A model generated the notes under the pieces. It did not search any database, had not been told where the DNA came from, and worked only from the letters and a program-made list of their open reading frames with translations. Position numbers and translations under genes: made by a program. This document shows positions 45,355 through 53,412 of a stretch of DNA of 64,000 nt, one piece after another; within the stretch, counting starts at the first letter, position 1, and each line of letters opens with the position of its first letter. Origin of the DNA: Arthrobacter sp. AQ5-05. GTDB lineage: Bacteria > Actinomycetota > Actinomycetes > Actinomycetales > Micrococcaceae. The DNA lies in NCBI RefSeq assembly GCF_003287975.1, contig NZ_QMKQ01000012.1, positions 59,138 to 123,137 of the forward strand, read 5' to 3'.

Positions 45355-45500
45355 GGGCGTGTCCTTTCGATCAATATCCGCAGCACACGGCGAACCAGCC
45401 ACACATTCGGTGCAATTTGGTCTTCGATCGAGACTCGCGCTCTTCTCATGGAAGAGCGAAAGCCACTACCGAGGACCGCAATTGTCTTCCGGTGGGTCGA
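45355..45500 (-). promoter_or_regulatory. Structured 5' leader of pnp (Actino-pnp-like)
   Basis: Reading the minus strand, GGTCCTCGG and a downstream TCGAAGACC can pair, and between them CGCTCTTC-CATGA-GAAGAGCG forms a clean hairpin. A conserved structured leader called Actino-pnp is known before pnp in actinobacteria. Position and pairing fit, but I matched the motif from memory and could not run a covariance model. Confidence 0.4.
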
Positions 45501-46029
45501 GTGCGCGAGGTGCGCGGATATTTCGTCTTGTTTCTGTGCTGATCATGCGAAATTGCAAACCAGACATGTATCAGCCTACCGGGTTAACTGAATCGGCGCA
45601 GTGAGGACCGGCACTGGACGATTCCCCGGATCCGTCGCCCCGCGCCGGGTTCGCCCCGGCAGCGCATGCAATGACAGTTTGGGCTTCAAGGAAGTGGACC
45701 CGCGCGGAGCCCTACGACGCCGAGTACTGCGTGGTTACCGCTTGTTCGGCGCACGGGGTACGACTCCGCACGCAATCCGCATGCGGTGTTTGGCATCCAC
45801 GGGGCTCCACTTCCTGGTTGCCAGGATTTCGCCGCGACGAGCCGCCTCCGCTGCATACGGCGTACGTTGTCCAAGCAACCGGAGGAAGCGGTGGGTCTTC
45901 GGAGCAGCCCGCGAAAGGTTATGGGAATCCACTCGCCGAACGTTTCGGCGTTCGCGTTTCTGTCTCCAACGAGGAGCAGGATGCCTCCGTAAGGGTGGTT
46001 TTCTCTTCCGGGCGAGAGTCACCGGGACT
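45501..46029. other. Region without recognisable genes upstream of pnp
   Basis: Several open frames exist but none shows a family motif or a good ribosome site. The promoter of pnp should lie in the first 150 bases. A deleted insertion element borders it at 46030. Confidence 0.35.
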
Positions 46030-46353
46030 GGGCTGCTTAGGAGCTTTCGGACAGCTCCTGGTTCTCGCGTTCAAGCTCCCTGAGCCGGGCAGGCTCCGAG
46101 ACGTTGGTTTTCGAATCCGACTCGGTACCGCCGTCGGCTTCCTTGTATTTCTTCAGATCAGTTGCGCAGCGTCTCGGACCCGCGCCGCATTCCGTCGCAA
46201 CGGACTTGATGGGTCTGGACGATTCGTTGACTTCGCGGCACAGTTCATCCTTCAATTCGTGGCTGATCCTGCGTCGTGCTGATGACATTTAGGTGCGTCC
46301 TCATTCCGGTAAACCCCACCAGTTCATGGCGTCCCACTGTCCGAAATATGCGG
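46030..46353 (-). mobile_element. Internally deleted IS3-family element
   Basis: Terminal motifs containing CTGTCCGAAA face each other at 46335-46353 (left end) and 46030-46055 (right end). Only the start of orfA remains between them; it runs straight into the right terminal sequence. The right end differs from the IS3 end at 63875-63900 at two of 26 positions. At about 320 bp it is a MITE-like derivative that a full-length relative could mobilise. Confidence 0.75.
46037..46288 (-). pseudogene. IS3-family OrfA, truncated
   Basis: 83 residues: SARRRISHELKDELCREVNE, then IKSVATECG and SEPARLRELERENQEL, the helix-turn-helix and leucine-zipper start of IS3 OrfA. After RENQEL the frame reads SESS and stops inside the terminal repeat, so the zipper end, frameshift site and OrfB are gone. 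Confidence 0.8.
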
Positions 46354-46466
46354 AGGAGCCCCGGGCACGGAACACTCCTGGGACGAAGGGATGATGGTGC
46401 CCACGCGTCTTGCGGCTATCGAGCCGGTGGCAGCGGGGAATCGCCGGCGGATTCAGGCTTAAGTCC

Positions 46467-46694
46467 TTAACGGAGCGCCGGATCCGCTTCGTCCCCAGGG
46501 GCCGAGTTCTCTCCCGGATCCAGTTCCTGCTCCGTGTCGCCTTCCCGTCGATCCTCCAGCAGCACGAGCCGCTCGCCGTCCTGCCCCGTTTCGGTCTCGG
46601 GCTCATCCACCGCCCTTACATCATCCGGACTGGTCACCTCTTCGGCAAGGGCCTCGGCATCCACGGGGTCCAGTGGATCGAAAACATCACCCAT
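46467..46694 (-). CDS. Small acidic protein of unknown function
   Basis: 75 residues, very acidic: FDPLDPVDAEALAEEVTSPD, then a Glu/Asp-rich tail with DPGENSAPGDEADPALR. No membrane segment or catalytic motif. The ATG at 46694 has AGGAGG nine bases upstream, which supports real translation. It probably belongs to a disordered acidic family next to stress genes, but I do not recognise it. Confidence 0.65.
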   Translation of the reverse strand: MGDVFDPLDPVDAEALAEEVTSPDDVRAVDEPETETGQDGERLVLLEDRREGDTEQELDPGENSAPGDEADPALR

Positions 46695-46865
46695 GATCGT
46701 CCTCCTACGTGGCGCGATTCCAACGCTTGATGGGATACCAACATAGAACCTGCAGGGCCCATACTCAAGGGGGCTAGGGGCATCCGGCACGGCGGTGGGA
46801 CAGCACCCACCGCAAGGATTCGTTGTCCGTCTCCAAATCCAAGACCAGTCCGATGCCCGCAACGT

Positions 46866-47066
46866 TCACTGCCTTGCAAGGCGTTCTGCAATCCGCCTCA
46901 ACATCGCCGCATCCTCATCGCGGTGGAACCGGGTGCTGCCCTCGATGCGCCCCGGTTCCAACAACTCCTTGGCTTCATGCACCCAGGCATCTTGCCGGCT
47001 CATCCCCACCGCGTCAGCTGCCACCAAAATCGAAGAAACTTCCCGGGGCGTTACCCGGGCCGCCAT
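46866..47066 (-). CDS. Small hypothetical protein
   Basis: 66 residues, predicted largely helical: VTPREVSSILVAADAVGMSR and AMLRRIAERLARQ. GGAGGG lies ten bases before the ATG at 47066. It is divergent from hsp20 across 149 bases and may share its regulatory region. No family recognised. Confidence 0.5.
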   Translation of the reverse strand: MAARVTPREVSSILVAADAVGMSRQDAWVHEAKELLEPGRIEGSTRFHRDEDAAMLRRIAERLARQ

Positions 47067-47144
47067 GACACGTCCCTCCAAGAGTTCTCATCAAATTATT
47101 CTTGCCCCATCTACTTGTCTGTGTTATAAAAATCTACCTCCATC

Positions 47145-47176
47145 GATACAGACATCGAGGGGTAGGCAACAACCAG
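47145..47176. promoter_or_regulatory. Imperfect inverted repeat in the hsp20 promoter region
   Basis: CTACCTCCATCGAT and ATCGAGGGGTAG form an imperfect dyad about 45-70 bases upstream of hsp20, after a TATAAA-like -10 at 47126-47131. It is neither the HspR HAIR motif nor CIRCE; the regulator is unknown. Confidence 0.35.
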
Positions 47177-47215
47177 AGATGGCTCCAAATAACACTGAGA
47201 AGGAGTGCGATAGCC

Positions 47216-47638
47216 ATGTTGATGCGTACAGACCCGTTCCGCGACCTCGACCGGCTTGCCGAGCAGGTTTTCGGGACCCCAACCCGGCCGGCGGCCATGG
47301 CCATGGATGCCTGGCGCGACGGTGATACGTTCGAGGTGGAATTCGATTTGCCCGGCGTAGACCCTGAGACGATCGATCTGGATGTCGAACGCAACGTCGT
47401 GACCATCAAAGCCGAACGCCCGGCCCTGGACAAGGACCTGGACATGCTGGCCTCCGAGCGACCCCGCGGCGTATTCAGCCGCCAGCTCGTCTTGGGCGAA
47501 AACCTCGACACCGAACACATCGAGGCCGGCTACGACGGCGGGGTGCTTCGCCTGCACATCCCGGTGGCCGAGAAGGCCAAGCCGCGCAAGATTGAAATCA
47601 CGTCCACAAACTCCGATCGTCACGCGCTTAACACCTAG
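47216..47638 (+). CDS. Hsp20/alpha-crystallin family small heat-shock protein
   Basis: 140-residue ATP-independent holdase. The alpha-crystallin domain spans about residues 30-130: [20 protein letters not shown], then [29 protein letters not shown] and [20 protein letters not shown]. The actinobacterial HSP18-type N-terminus [16 protein letters not shown] is present. AAGGAG lies ten bases upstream of the ATG. It heads a small stress island with the DnaJ-domain gene 270 bases downstream. Confidence 0.95.
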   Translation: MLMRTDPFRDLDRLAEQVFGTPTRPAAMAMDAWRDGDTFEVEFDLPGVDPETIDLDVERNVVTIKAERPALDKDLDMLASERPRGVFSRQLVLGENLDTEHIEAGYDGGVLRLHIPVAEKAKPRKIEITSTNSDRHALNT

Positions 47639-47793
47639 ACGACCGGATAGCGGGAGTTGGCCTTTGACAGCTCCCGCAACGCCGGAAGTGTCCGGCGGCC
47701 GCCAACCTATTGGGAAATGGGCGTGAGCCGTTACGGCCCGCCACTGCGCCCGATGGCGCAAGCAAGGGCGGCCCCACGGAAACGTTTTCGGCG

Positions 47794-47829
47794 CCGTTGG
47801 TCCCGGGCCCTGGCGCCCGGGACCAACGG
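47794..47829. terminator. Long GC-rich inverted repeat between hsp20 and the DnaJ-domain gene
   Basis: CCGTTGGTCCCGGGC (47794-47808) and GCCCGGGACCAACGG (47815-47829) form a perfect 15-bp stem with a six-base loop. No U tract follows, so it could stabilise or attenuate a message rather than terminate it. Confidence 0.6.
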
Positions 47830-47909
47830 ACTTCACCAAGGGCCACCCGGGGCGTTGCCCGGCTTGGCCGAAGCCTGAAGAGCCGGCAAAGGAAGTACGG
47901 TGTTCGGTT

Positions 47910-48293
47910 GTGAACGGTGTTCCTGATTTCTACTCGATGCTGGGCTTGGAACCCCATGCCTCCCCCGCGGACATTGCCCGCGCCTACCGGAGCATGTTGC
48001 GCCGCCACCACCCCGATACCCGCCAACCACCGGCATCGCTGGAGGAAGCGAGGCAACATGGCGAGCGACTGCAACAGGCCATGGAGGCCCATGCGGTGCT
48101 GGCCGATCCAACCCGGCGGGCCCGCTACGACCGAGAACGCCACTGGCACCCAGCTCCACCCCCGATCCCGGAGCCCTTCGGTGCCACGCTTCTTTCGGCT
48201 TCCGCACCCGGGCTGAGGCCGGGTGGCCGAGATTCCTTGAGGGTTTCCACGCTTCGGTGGGATCCCCCGACCCAGACAGGGAGGCGCATCTAA
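47910..48293 (+). CDS. Short DnaJ-domain protein
   Basis: 127 residues. A J domain fills the first 70: FYSMLGLEPHASPADIARAY, then HHPD with the HPD triplet at 34-36, and VLADPTRRARYD. The rest is Pro/Gly-rich and disordered. There is no zinc-finger or C-terminal client domain, so it is a specialised DnaK co-chaperone. Start GTG at 47910. The stop abuts the next ATG. Confidence 0.82.
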   Translation: MNGVPDFYSMLGLEPHASPADIARAYRSMLRRHHPDTRQPPASLEEARQHGERLQQAMEAHAVLADPTRRARYDRERHWHPAPPPIPEPFGATLLSASAPGLRPGGRDSLRVSTLRWDPPTQTGRRI

Positions 48294-48665
48294 ATGAGTG
48301 CATGGCGACGCTACGATTCGCCGCTGCTACCTGCGTTCCACGAACGCTTCGAGGAACGCTGGGGCAAGGGCAGCGCCCCGTTTCTGGACCCGGAAGTCTT
48401 GGATCAACCCATGCCGCGGGCCCAGTGGATCAACATCGATACCGGGGCCGCGCTGGCGGTGGTCCCCATCTGGGCACAGGACGACGCCCACCGAGTCTTC
48501 GCTTTGTTTTACTTGCCGCCAGCCGGGGACATCTGGCTGCTGCGCCCGGGCCTCAACGGATACGTCGAGTCCCACCGCCTGCAGGACATCACCTTGCGCA
48601 ACGACGCGTTCACCAAGGCCGTCAAGCATGCCGAATCCTTCCTCACGGGCACCACCGATCTTTAA
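48294..48665 (+). CDS. Conserved hypothetical protein of the small heat-shock island
   Basis: 123 residues, soluble, with conserved-looking hydrophobic strands: GAALAVVPIWAQDDAHRVFA, LFYLPPAGDIWLLRPG and a helical C-terminus DAFTKAVKHAESFL. Its ATG directly follows the DnaJ-domain stop, so they are coupled. I recall similar genes beside hsp20 in Arthrobacter; function unknown. Confidence 0.65.
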   Translation: MSAWRRYDSPLLPAFHERFEERWGKGSAPFLDPEVLDQPMPRAQWINIDTGAALAVVPIWAQDDAHRVFALFYLPPAGDIWLLRPGLNGYVESHRLQDITLRNDAFTKAVKHAESFLTGTTDL

Positions 48666-49684
48666 GCTCCCCACAGCCAATGCCCCGGTAGCGCACGAAG
48701 GAAACCAGATAGGGGCGCGGCGAAACTAGCCCCTGACGCGCGGCCACGGACGTGCACCGGCGGTATATTGACACCGATGACACGGGTTCAATATAGAAAG
48801 CAACAAAGGCGCTCCTTCGATTAGAATCGGCGCTGCCTTGGGCTTGTACTTAGTTTGATGAGACACCGCTTCTTCCATTCCGTGGGGCCCTTATGGAAAT
48901 GCCAGATCCAGACTCAGCCACGTCCCTCATGGGAGGAACAAAAACCACTATCGGTAGAAATCGTGCGCGGTCATTCCGCAAGGATTCCTGCAAATTGGTT
49001 TGCCCTTACTTGGTGTAGGGCGTGATTGCTCCCAAGGAACTTTCGCGCGCATGGAACGCCGGGTCCCTTCGCCGGAAATATAGCCCAGCCAATAGGTATT
49101 GTCAGTCTGGTTCGGGGCGGGGTCTGTAATTGCCAACCACGGTCGTGCCTCTCATCACTACTCGAATGCTCGGAACGACGCTGCTGCCTAATTGCCCGTA
49201 ATCCGATCTCCCCACGTACTGTTTGGTGACGGCCCCGGGCACAGTTCCCACATCGCTATCGGGCACCAATTCCTGTGCGGATTTCCGTGCGGGGCCAGTT
49301 GCCTCAGGAATCGTCCCTTAGGCCATGAATCGACCGTCGCCCAGGCTCCGGACGCTGGTGAGGACATCACATGCGCCGGCCACCATCCACCAAGTCAGCA
49401 AACGGCGATGCGCGTTGCGGCCACGGACAACAGCTGTTAGTGAGCGGTCAAGCCGGTAAACCGTCCTCTTGAAAACCTAAAGTAAGACATCCAAACGCAA
49501 CCATTTCGTTCAGGACCCCTCATCCCGCTTCCACGAGGCGGATAGTGTCAGAACTGCGGGCCGGTTCAGCATGGCCGTGTGCCGGGTTACCCCCGAGGGA
49601 TCCCTCCCGAGGTGAAGTGGATTTGGACCAGCCCCACGCCGTCCGTTCTCGGACGACCACGGAAATCCATGAGGAATTGATCGT
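48666..49684. other. One-kilobase gene-free region
   Basis: No frame longer than about 80 residues and no recognised family. TATATTGA (48764-48771) and TCAATATA (48788-48795) form an isolated AT-rich dyad. AT content is higher around 48750-49200 than in the neighbourhood. Possibly degraded sequence. Confidence 0.4.
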
Positions 49685-50083
49685 CTAGAGCAAGGATTTG
49701 AGGAAGGCGGCGTCTTGCGGGTCTAGCATGCCGGCGAAGCGGGTGAGGCAGCGCCGGCGGTCGTTGGTCTCTCCCAGTGTTCGCACCATGTGCGCGGCGG
49801 AGAACTGGCATCCGGTGAGCGTGGCGCGGTAGGACCATACGCCGCCGATGAGTTCGCGCTCCGCCAGCGCTTTGTCCACCAGGTGGCCCAGGACGGTGGC
49901 GACGGTCGTATATGCCGGCTGCTGGCCACCAATGGCCACGAGCGCCTGCACCATGCCGCGCGTGGTGTGTGCCTGGCGGGTCTTCCAAAGCACGTCCATA
50001 ACACGCCGTTCCAGTGCCCCTACGGGGGGCGCCTCCCGGGGGGCGAAGGGCAGTTCGCCGCTGTCTTCGATGGAGGTGGTCAT
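49685..50083 (-). CDS. BlaI/MecI/CopY-family transcriptional repressor
   Basis: 132-residue winged-helix repressor: GALERRVMDVLWKTRQAHTT, then YTTVATVLGHLVDKALAERE, the classical BlaI recognition helix and wing. The C-terminal part (SAAHMVRTLGETNDRRRCLT) forms the dimerisation region. No BlaR-type sensor peptidase is nearby, so the inducer is not a beta-lactam by context. It overlaps the membrane-protein gene upstream by four bases. Twin palindromes at 50711-50749 are its probable operators. Confidence 0.9.
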   Translation of the reverse strand: MTTSIEDSGELPFAPREAPPVGALERRVMDVLWKTRQAHTTRGMVQALVAIGGQQPAYTTVATVLGHLVDKALAERELIGGVWSYRATLTGCQFSAAHMVRTLGETNDRRRCLTRFAGMLDPQDAAFLKSLL

Positions 50084-50640
50084 GAACTCTTCCTTTCCCA
50101 CGCAGTGGCCCGGCGACCGGGTACCGCGCATTGCTGCTGCCCGGACAGGCGGAACACCAGTGCAAGAACCGTCAGCACCATGGCCAGTGCCGCCAGCCAG
50201 GGCTGCAGCGGCGCAAAATAGGTTATGGCTCCGGAATATCCCAGCGTCAACAGGGCGATCTTGTTGCAGACCGGGCAGCCGATCGCGAACCAGGCCAGCA
50301 GGCCGCCGGTCATCCCCCAGCGGGAGGTGTGGTCGGTTGGTTCCGGGATCCCCGGGGTCCCCGGGGTTGCCGGGAGCACTGGCCGGATGTAGCTGGCAGC
50401 CAGCATGCCGGTCAGGACGGAAGTCGCCAACCAGACGGGGTAGTTCCACGGCACCGACGGGATGTCCCGGCTGAAGACGTCGTTGGGGATTAGCACCGTG
50501 GCGAAACCCAGCAGCAGCGCCATGGCCAGTGCCGAAGCCGCTGCCACGGTCCATTGCCGGGGCCCCCACCAGCGCAACGCAGCGCCGGCCAGCGGCAGTC
50601 GACGGCGGAAATCTGCCAGTATCCGTTGCGTGCGGCTCAT
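50080..50640 (-). CDS. Integral membrane protein with an intramembrane CPVC motif
   Basis: 186 residues with four hydrophobic segments (about 31-52, 67-85, 111-133 and 143-165). Segment 3 contains GCPVCNKIALLTLG, with a Cys-x-x-Cys pair (Cys122, Cys125) inside the membrane, as in proteins that carry redox equivalents or thiophilic metals. I do not know the family name. It is the first gene of the operon with the BlaI repressor and is divergent from the DsbA-like gene, so both sides share the operators. Confidence 0.75.
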   Translation of the reverse strand: MSRTQRILADFRRRLPLAGAALRWWGPRQWTVAAASALAMALLLGFATVLIPNDVFSRDIPSVPWNYPVWLATSVLTGMLAASYIRPVLPATPGTPGIPEPTDHTSRWGMTGGLLAWFAIGCPVCNKIALLTLGYSGAITYFAPLQPWLAALAMVLTVLALVFRLSGQQQCAVPGRRATAWERKSS

Positions 50641-50710
50641 TGTTCCCTCGTGTGCTTGATGTGTGATTCGTCCCGAGCGTGTCCCCGTGTTTGCCCTTCG
50701 GACCGCTTGT

Positions 50711-50749
50711 CTACTATAAAGGATAGTAGTCATACTATGCAGCATAGTA
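50711..50749. promoter_or_regulatory. Twin BlaI-type operators in a divergent promoter
   Basis: CTACTAT-AAAGG-ATAGTAG (50711-50729) and TACTATG-CAG-CATAGTA (50733-50749) are two nearly adjacent perfect dyads sharing the half-site ACTAT. They lie in the 136 bases between two divergent genes. BlaI/CopY operators have the pattern TACTA-n-TAGTA, so the match is good. Confidence 0.8.
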
Positions 50750-50776
50750 GTGAATCGAGCCGAAGGCAGCGAAACC

Positions 50777-51601
50777 GTGCAGCAGATCCCCGAGAACAAC
50801 AACGCAGGAACCGAGAACCGCAAGCCCGCACCGGAGCGCGGGGGCAAGCCTGGAACACGCCGCAAGTTTCCGTGGCTGTGGGTCGCCCCCATTCCCGTGG
50901 CCCTGGCCATCGGCCTGCTCATTGGCGCTCAATTGCCGGTCGGCGACCGGGATCCGGGCCCGGCCGCGCCGGCCGCCGCCACCCAGAACCCCGGCTCACA
51001 GGCCCCCGGGCAGAACGCCAACGCACCGGCACCCGCATTTCCCGATGTGGCGCGATTGGAAGTGCAGGATCCCACTGCGCTGGGGGATGTCAATGCTCCG
51101 GTGGTCATGGTCGCCTTTACCGACTTCCAGTGTCCGTACTGCGCGAAGTGGACGGAGAGCACCTTGCCCGAATTGATTGGTACGTACATCGACCAGGGGA
51201 AGTTGCGCATTGAATGGCGTGACCTTGACTTGTTCGGCGACGCCTCCCTGACCGCCGCTCACGCCGCACAGGCCGCGGCCATGCAGGGAAGCTACGTGGC
51301 ATTCCATGCCCGCATGGCCGAAGGCGGCACCATCGCCCCCAAATCCGCCTACAGCGCGACGAGCCTCAAGGCCACCGCCGAGGACCTGGGCCTGGACGGA
51401 GAGCAGTTCCTGGTCGACATGGACAGCAAGCAGGCCAAGGATGCGGTGAAGCGCAACCTGGACGAGGCCCAGGAGCTGGCCGTCATGAGCACCCCGGTGT
51501 TCCTAATCAACCAAATGCCCTTCGTCGGCGCCCAGCCCCTGGAGAACTTCGTGGCCGCCATTGACGCCGAATTGCAGCAGGCAGAAGCAGGCCGACAGTA
51601 G
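50777..51601 (+). CDS. DsbA-like thioredoxin-fold protein, membrane-anchored
   Basis: 274 residues. A cytoplasmic basic stretch and one membrane segment (about 32-51) are followed by a Pro/Ala-rich linker. An extracytoplasmic DsbA/thioredoxin_4 domain follows with FTDFQCPYCAKW (CPYC, Cys119 and Cys122). The cis-proline side is VMSTPVFLINQMPFVGAQP. It introduces or isomerises disulfides outside the membrane. I chose the GTG at 50777 because the GTG at 50750 would overlap the operator and has no ribosome site. Its stop overlaps the CcdA-like start by one base. Confidence 0.85.
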   Translation: MQQIPENNNAGTENRKPAPERGGKPGTRRKFPWLWVAPIPVALAIGLLIGAQLPVGDRDPGPAAPAAATQNPGSQAPGQNANAPAPAFPDVARLEVQDPTALGDVNAPVVMVAFTDFQCPYCAKWTESTLPELIGTYIDQGKLRIEWRDLDLFGDASLTAAHAAQAAAMQGSYVAFHARMAEGGTIAPKSAYSATSLKATAEDLGLDGEQFLVDMDSKQAKDAVKRNLDEAQELAVMSTPVFLINQMPFVGAQPLENFVAAIDAELQQAEAGRQ

Positions 51602-52509
51602 TGGAAGCGGGCCTGGTCTTCGCCTTTGCCGGCGGCGTGCTCGGACTCTTCAGCCCGTGCAATGCCATGCTGCTGCCCGCGTTCTTCGCCCATGCCGCGA
51701 CCTCCGGGCGCCGGCTGCGGGTACTGGGGCTCGCGTTCCTGGTCGGCATGCTGGCCACGCTCGTCCCGTTGGGTCTGGGTATCGGATGGCTCGGCGGCGT
51801 CCTGTCCATCGACCGCCGGCTCCTGCTGGTCGCTGCCGCCTGGGTCATCATCGCCCTGGGACTCATCCAGATCTTGGGCGGTGGATTTGACCTGACCCGC
51901 CTGCTGCCCGCGCGCACCCGGATCCGCCGCGCCGGGGCAGCCTCCCCATGGGGAGCGGTGTTGCTCGGGACGGTGGCCGGCGTCGCCGGGTTCTGCACCG
52001 GACCGGTGCTCGGTGCGATCCTGACCCTCATCCTGGCCAACGGTAGCGCCTTGGGCGGGGGCATGCTGCTGGCCAGCTACGCACTGGGTATGGTGTTGCC
52101 GGTGCTCGGGGTGGCCGCTGCCATGCGCCGCGCAGGCACTTTTCGAGCCGGATGGCTGCGCGGACGCACCTTGCGTATGGGCCGGTTCCGTTTCCACACC
52201 AACGCGCTGGTCGCAGGAACCGTGACAATCACCGTCGGGATCCTCATGCTCACCACCGGGGGGCTGCTAACCATGCCCGACCTGCTCTCCGCTTCCCTGA
52301 TGGACCGGATCTCCGACGCGGCGTCCCGGATCGATGCCGTGCTCCCGGGCTGGGCCTGGCCTTCCCTGCTGGGAGCGCTGCTGCTGGCCTGGTGGATCGC
52401 CCTCGTGCGCCGAACCCTGCGCACCAAGGACACGACCGTGCCCTCCGATTCATTCGAGGCGGCGATCCCCGCGGATGGTACCGGGGTTCCCGCGAAAGCC
52501 CGACCATGA
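51601..52509 (+). CDS. CcdA/DsbD-type thiol-disulfide membrane transporter
   Basis: 302 residues, six to eight membrane segments. The two redox cysteines that pass electrons across the membrane are Cys20 in LFSPCNAMLLPAF and Cys132 in VAGFCTGPVLGAIL. The PxxxxxPAF-like pattern and the internal pseudo-repeat fit CcdA. It would reduce the DsbA-like partner encoded immediately upstream. A C-terminal tail of about 40 residues is polar. GTG start. Confidence 0.86.
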   Translation: MEAGLVFAFAGGVLGLFSPCNAMLLPAFFAHAATSGRRLRVLGLAFLVGMLATLVPLGLGIGWLGGVLSIDRRLLLVAAAWVIIALGLIQILGGGFDLTRLLPARTRIRRAGAASPWGAVLLGTVAGVAGFCTGPVLGAILTLILANGSALGGGMLLASYALGMVLPVLGVAAAMRRAGTFRAGWLRGRTLRMGRFRFHTNALVAGTVTITVGILMLTTGGLLTMPDLLSASLMDRISDAASRIDAVLPGWAWPSLLGALLLAWWIALVRRTLRTKDTTVPSDSFEAAIPADGTGVPAKARP

Positions 52510-52950
52510 CTCAGCGGTTGCTGCTGCACCTGGCCGGGCCGGGCACCGAACCATTCCCGGATGTGGCCACGGCCCTCCAGATTGCCCGCAATGCGCACGA
52601 AGGGATGCCCGACACCTTCGTGGAAAGCGTTGTGCAGGGCCCGGCGGTGTCCCGGTTGGCCGCGGACGGGAAGCACGCGCCCGGCATTGCTGCTCTGCAC
52701 GGCATCCCCGGCATTTGCATTACCGCATGCGCGAACAGTCTGCATGCAATCGGTGGCCCCGGAGTCGCTGGTCAAAGGCGTCCTGGTCGTCCCTGCGGCC
52801 ATCGTGCAGCTAGCCCAACGCCAGCACGACGGCTACGCATATGTCCGCCTCCGACCGCCACGGCGGCCGGTCCAAAGGCGGCACCCTACAGCGTGCCGCA
52901 TAAGCCGATGGCGAATTCAGGCGGTCGTCGCACCACCCCATTTGTGGTGA
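52506..52950 (+). pseudogene. DsrE-family protein, frameshifted
   Basis: Starts ATG at 52506 in overlap with the CcdA-like stop: RLLLHLAGPGTEPFPDVATA, then QGPAVSRLAADGKHAPGIAA and ICITACANSLHAI with the DsrE cysteine. The frame breaks at about 52745-52757 (GGTGGCCCCGG) and continues in the next frame as APESLVKGVLVVPAAIVQLA then RQHDGYAYVR, the normal end. Beyond that the second frame runs to 52950 without homology. All DsrE elements are present except for one indel, so it may be a recent mutation or a sequencing error. Confidence 0.75.
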
Positions 52951-52960
52951 GGTGTTGTGC

Positions 52961-53122
52961 ATGCATTCGAAGACGGAACGGATTGCCAAGGAAGCCCAGT
53001 TCCGGGTGCTGATGTCCCAAGGCTCGACGTCGGGTTTCGTCCTGGGATCAACAGGGATCATAGGAGAAGCCTCCGCACGGCATTGGGGAGGCGACGCGGC
53101 GGTGGGATTTGGACCAGACTAG
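52961..53122 (+). CDS. Possible 53-residue protein
   Basis: An ATG with GAGG nine bases upstream opens a 53-codon frame (HSKTERIAKEAQFRVLMSQG, then GFVLGSTGIIGEASARHWGG). It ends TAG at 53120-53122, overlapping the convergent gene's stop by four bases. Codon third positions are GC-rich as in neighbours. No family recognised. Confidence 0.3.
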   Translation: MHSKTERIAKEAQFRVLMSQGSTSGFVLGSTGIIGEASARHWGGDAAVGFGPD

Positions 53123-53412
53123 TTGGTGAAGCGGTCGAACTCGTCCAAGGCGGAGGCCAAGGCACCGGCACCCGAACAACCGAAGAACATCATCCGGCAA
53201 AGTTCGGACACGGCATGCGGCTTTCCCGCAGCCACGGTGGCTGCGTCCAGGTACGCTTCGGCACGCGCACGGTGTCGGCGGCCGGCCGGACTCAACGACC
53301 CTTCGAATCGTGCAGTGTCCCGTGAACGGACGGCCTTTTCCAAGATCGCGTACACGATGGAGGTGGTGGGCTCCTGCGCGGGGTCCGGCGCCTGGAAGTT
53401 TATGACATGCAC
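53119..53412 (-). CDS. Conserved hypothetical protein
   Basis: 97 residues, largely helical: VINFQAPDPAQEPTTSIVYA, then ILEKAVRSRD and CRMMFFGCSGAGALASALDE. The GTG at 53412 has AGGAG seven bases upstream, so it is probably translated. Function unknown. Confidence 0.6.
   Translation of the reverse strand: MHVINFQAPDPAQEPTTSIVYAILEKAVRSRDTARFEGSLSPAGRRHRARAEAYLDAATVAAGKPHAVSELCRMMFFGCSGAGALASALDEFDRFTN

Noticed and set aside
43293..45542. 749-codon open frame opposite pnp
   Set aside because: Shadow of pnp, which has complete RNase PH, KH and S1 motifs.
48948..49370. Small minus-strand frames as possible secreted-protein gene pieces
   Set aside because: No signal peptide, ribosome site or recognisable family, and interrupted by stops.
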